From: Lingula anatina
Taxonomy: Eukaryota; Brachiopoda; Lingulata; Lingulida; Lingulidae
Assembly: GCF_001039355.2 (NCBI RefSeq)
Contig: NW_019775647.1
Location: forward strand, 678,824-729,486
Direction of reading: 5' to 3'
DNA length: 50,663 nucleotides
A program made the position numbers and the translations under genes. Positions within the stretch are counted from its first letter, which is position 1. The number at the start of each line of letters is the position of its first letter. The notes beneath the pieces were generated by a model, which was not told the DNA's origin, ran no database searches, and saw only the letters and a list, made by a program, of their open reading frames with translations. Shown piece by piece: positions 46,831-50,663 of the stretch.

Positions 46831-48095
46831 CTGTTCTCAGGTGTGCTTTTTGACAATCTTTAAAGCAGAAATTGGGGGCTTTAAAGAAGTGATCCGGGCG
46901 CGTTTCCACATTTTTATGAATGACAGGTGTGGTAGATTAATTTTAGTCACATTTCGGAAAAATCGGAGACGGGTCGATCCTGGGTGGTTTTGATTGATTT
47001 TCATAGGGGCCGGATATGGCAGTTTTCTTCAAATTTGACCAAATAGGGAAGAAAAAAAATTGTTCTTCATTATAGTGAGCAGGAGGTTTGTTTGGTCATT
47101 TGTAGTGAGAGTAAAGTACTGGAAGACTGGCTGTGTCATTATTAAGGAAGAAATTTAGCAAAAACTCTTCCTACCCCCCCCCCCAAATCCTGTTCTCAGG
47201 TGTGCCTTTGAGCCATCTTAAAAGCTGAAGTTGTTGGCTCTAATGAAGTGACCCGGGTGCGTTTCCACATTTTTTATGAATGACAGGTGTGGTAGATTGA
47301 TTTTCGACACCTTTTGGAAAAATCGGAGACGGGTCGATCCTGGGTGATTTTAAGTGATTTTCATAAGGGCCGGATATGGCAGTTTTCTTCAATTTTGGCC
47401 AAATAGGGAAGAAAATTTTTTCTTCATTATAGTGATCAGGAGGTTTGTTTGGTCATTTGTAGTGAGAGTTAAGTACTGGAAGACTGGTTGTGTAATTTTT
47501 AAGGAAGAAATTTAGCAAAAACTCTCCCCACCCACCCCCCTCTCCAAATCCTGTTCTCAGGTGTGCTTTTGAGTCATCTTTAAAGCTGAAATTGGGGGCT
47601 TTAATGAAGCGATCCGTGCGCGTTTCCGCATTTTTTATGAATGACAGGTGTGGTAGATTGGTTTTCGAGACATTTTGGAAAAATCGGAGACGGGTCGATC
47701 CTGGGTGATTTTGAGTTATTTTCATACGGGCCGGATACGGCAGTTTTCTTCAATTTTGCCCAAATAGGGAAGAAAATTTGTTTTCTTCATTATAGTGATA
47801 AGGAGGTGTGTTTGGTTATTTTAGTGAGTGCAAAGTACTGGAAGAGTTGTTGTGTCATTATTAAAGAAGAAATAGAGCAAAAACTCTCTCCACCCCCCTT
47901 CTCTCCAAATCCTGTTCCCAGGTGTGATTTTTGGTCATCTTTAAAGCTGGAATTGGGGGCTTTAATGAAGTGATCCGGGCGCGTTTCCGCATATTTTATG
48001 AATGACAGGTGTAGTAGATTGTTTTATATCACGTTTTGCAGAAATCGGAGACGGATCTATTCTGGGTGATTTTGGGTATTTTTGATAAGGGCCGT
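46831..48095. repeat. 360-bp satellite, about 3.5 copies
   Basis: Units start with CTGTTCTCAGGTGTG at 46831, 47190, 47551 and 47913 (last one CTGTTCCCAG), spacing 359-362 bp. Each has GGAGACGG(G/A)TC and TATGAATGACAGGTGT. The fourth copy breaks off near 48095. The array begins exactly where the match between duplicated units 1 and 2 ends. Confidence 0.9.
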
Positions 48096-48324
48096 TCATG
48101 GTTTAATCGATATTAAAACAAGTTCATTTTTTTCGGGAGGGGGGATACCTATTAATCGATAAAATATCAACAATCACATAATATCCCTGGTGTTGAGTTT
48201 TGTGGCAGTAATGTATTAAAAAATATGAAATATGAAAGTATGCATGGCAGAAAGGGCATGTATAATATTTGTGGAATAAGCGGTGTATTTAACAACAAGT
48301 GGTGTCAAATCTACGTGTACATGT

Positions 48325-48785
48325 ACATCAGGGGTGGATCCAGGATTTCTTAAAGGGGGAGGGGTCCGATTTTGTTACGTGTTAACCCCTTTGGCGTTAG
48401 GTTAGGGGCATGCTCTAGGGCCCAGTAAAAATTTGGTGTTTTAGAGGGCAAATTGCACTATTATTCAGCTAGACATTTTGGTACGGTTTTTGTAAATCAG
48501 AAATCGAAGGGGAGGGTCCAGACCCCCCTGACACCCCCCTAAATCCGCCACTGTACATGCATTTGACCGTGAACATTCGTGAACAGTTTCAACCACTGTG
48601 GCGGATTTAGGGGGTGTCAGGGGGAGTCTGGACCCTCCCGTTCGATTTCTGATTTACAAAAATCGTACCAAAAACGTCTAGCTGAATCATAGGTCTAAAA
48701 CACCAACTTTTTTCGGGACCCTACTAGAGCGTGCCACTGTATATGCATTTGACCATGAACATTCGTCTACAGTTTCAACCACAGT
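48325..48785. mobile_element. Palindromic pair of GGCGGAT-type elements with duplicated flank
   Basis: First element 48325-48556 runs from CAGGGGTGGATCCAGG to CCTAAATCCGCCACTG. A shorter copy (48597-48735) follows in the opposite orientation. The short sequence between them, TGCATTTGACCGTGAACATT and on, is repeated after the second copy (48744-48785), so flank and element appear to have been copied together. Related elements are at 14669-15117. Confidence 0.75.
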
Positions 48786-48903
48786 CCCTCACCTAAAATG
48801 AGCCATACCTGTCTCTAATTTGCATAACAATAAGTTGCTCACCGTAGTGCGAGCTGTCTTCCGAATTCTCACAGACAGTAGGATACAGCAGGGTGAAGAC
48901 GCA

Positions 48904-48971
48904 ATGTTCAGCATGTGTGGTGCAGACGCAAGGGCGAGCTTTTATGAGGTGGAGAAGCAATTGCATGCTTC
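48904..48971 (+). CDS. Possible first coding exon of an unidentified gene
   Basis: ATG at 48904 opens MFSMCGADARASFYEVEKQL and two more codons, then a strong donor (CTTC/GTAAGT) at 48972, phase 2. Sequence just upstream (48830-48903) is less AT-rich than its surroundings and contains no other ATG close to the start, which suits a 5' UTR; ATTTGCAT lies at about 48820. No second exon is identified in the remaining 1.7 kb. The product is not recognised and the exon may be spurious. Confidence 0.35.
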
Positions 48972-49687
48972 GTAAGTATTACTTTTTCTTCAGTGATCTA
49001 TGACATTAGATGGAAAAAGCGTAGAAGAATGCAATAAAAATTTACGACAAGTATTTATGTTACAACTCTTTGTTATACTTTGCCTGCCGTTTCTGTTACT
49101 CAGTATGTATATGCCTATATTAGCTAGCAAATGAGTACATGTAGATGGGCATATATATATTACTTTAAAGATCACGGACTATTTTAGGTGATAATAGTAA
49201 TACCATTCTTGTCACAGTTCTGAATTTTTGACCCATCAACGTGTACACAAACTTAATGGTCAAAGTTTATCAAAAATTAAACGTCTCCTTTTACGACAAT
49301 CAGGATAGTTTAAAAAGAAATAAAATACCCCTTTGATTTAAATTATCTTATGGTTACTTTTGTCTCTTTGAAGTTTCATTTCATTTCTTTAATTCAGTTT
49401 TTGTAGGTTTGTTTATTTTATTATAAACGTACCCGTAAAAATGTTTGTAAGCTATGTTGAAAAACGGGAAATTTGATAAAGAGGAATATGTCCCCCAAAC
49501 GTGTGATGCATAGCGATTTTAGATATTACAACATTAAAATAAATCACTGTCCCTAGTTACCTCCACAAGTTAAAGAAATGTGGTCGGTGTTTATTTTTTT
49601 TCAAAGCATGATATCTCAAATACCTTTATCATTAACTTGAGGTCTTAATTTTGACGTAACGTAACCTTGATGTCGTTTCCTTTTTTT
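48972..49687. other. Unannotated stretch
   Basis: AT-rich sequence without a convincing exon, repeat or RNA gene. It would be intron if the exon at 48904 is real. Confidence 0.5.
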
Positions 49688-50200
49688 ATGTACAGACACA
49701 GATGTGTCTGTAAATATTGCCGTCACCTGCGTCTGTCGTCGTCACTTCCACCGATAACACGATAAGTGGAAAACCATTTTACTGTTTGGCTTGAAATTTG
49801 AAAGATCTGATGAATATTTATAATCCATAGGTCAAGTTCGAAAATCAGCATGATTGGGGTATTTTTTCAAAAGTTATGCTGTATTTTTTTTTTTTTTTTT
49901 TTGCTTTCTTCAGCATATATGCAATACTGATGACACAATTCAAGGAAGCTGAAAATCCTATTGTTTTGCAACTCACAGGAGTGATCAATCTTACTAAAAT
50001 ACAGGTTGGGTTTGAAAATCAGCTTGATTGATTCAGTTTTAGTGAAGTTATGACATTTTTTGTATATGGGTGTTTTTTCCTCAGATTTAATTCTAAGGCA
50101 TGTTAACAGTCTCATTATTGAACTAAAAGATACGTAAAAGTGTTCTTTTGACATTTTCTGCATCTTAACAACATTGTTAGTTGATTATATAAAAATGTCA
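49688..50200 (+). repeat. Dispersed repeat, copy 2
   Basis: Homologous to the reverse complement of 1-413, starting with the palindromic end ATGTACAGACACAGATGTGT. Compared with copy 1 it has a poly-T run at 49886-49903 and about 130 bp of extra sequence (about 49915-50040) that includes a second version of the internal segment GAAAATCAGC(A/T)TGATTG. Confidence 0.75.
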
Positions 50201-50663
50201 AAAAAAATGGAAATAAACTCAGTTTGGCAGATTCAATCATTCACTATGTTCAGAATCTCAGAATAGAGCAAATTGGACATTTAAAATTGTTCTATTGAAA
50301 TTTTTCCTATGCCAACAATTATCTTAGTTGATCATATAAACATGACAGTAAATTGGTCATTTTGCTTTATGTAAAAAACGTGTTGAAAATGGAAAGAAAT
50401 GCATTTCAGTAGGGGTCAGTCTATAATTGTCCCCTGGGTAATTATTAGCTATGTTCACTTGCCTAATTAAGTTTCAAGTGGCCATTAAATGAGATTTCAT
50501 AAAACACATGTTGAGATTTCCCTGTAAACTCCCATCAGTTTAGCTCTCTGCCAGATACAGTTTGTGAAAGTCTGAATTGTTTGCGTCGTGTAATTAATTA
50601 TCGGGGATAATTATGCAGGTAAATATTGTTTAATATTGCAAATAAGTTTGCAGAAGAAAAAAA
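50201..50663. other. Window end, nothing recognised
   Basis: AT-rich DNA with no exon, repeat or RNA gene that I can support. Confidence 0.5.

Noticed and set aside
46625-47973. Short frames repeated in the satellite (for example 47453-47725 and 46625-46909)
   Set aside because: They recur because the DNA is a tandem satellite; they show no coding constraint.

Overview
This is animal nuclear DNA: AT-rich, intron-rich, and full of microsatellites and short inverted-repeat transposons. It carries split genes, a Penelope-type retroelement scrap and a decayed Tc1/mariner insertion. The repeat style suggests a marine invertebrate, but the species cannot be named from sequence alone. Two assembly gaps (18018-18344 and 30268-30641) interrupt it.

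Left part (1-15.3 kb): one minus-strand gene for a RPP25/RPP25L-like protein, the Alba-domain subunit of RNase P/MRP. It has six coding exons between 12812 and 1388 plus a 5' UTR exon at about 13277-13405. All splice phases agree and give 269 residues, with an unusually long Lys/Gln/His-rich tail. The 8.5-kb last intron and the upstream region hold mostly repeats and MITE-like elements.

Central part (15.3-45 kb, plus strand): a tandem array of secreted endonuclease/exonuclease/phosphatase (EEP, DNase I/sphingomyelinase-like) genes. There are two subtypes, alternating along the DNA. Type 1 copy A (15305-19937) has exons 5-6 missing or in the gap. Type 2 copy B (22393-28944) is intact, 7 exons and 384 residues. 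Type 1 copy D (about 31298-32314) is a pseudogene. Type 2 copy C (34370-44985) has 7 exons and 385 residues, with one doubtful splice donor. The array arose by segmental duplication of a [type 1 - spacer - type 2] unit of about 13-15 kb. The second unit then gained a foldback element, a Tc1-like transposon and other insertions. All seen copies carry a cysteine-rich exon 4 inside the EEP fold. In C its first 31 codons differ from B far more than the flanking introns do, which suggests diversifying selection or conversion from an unseen paralog.

Right part (45-50.7 kb): the end of unit 2, a 360-bp satellite (46831-48095), a palindromic pair of short transposons, a possible first coding exon of another plus-strand gene (48904-48971), and a dispersed repeat that also occurs, inverted, at the left edge of the window.
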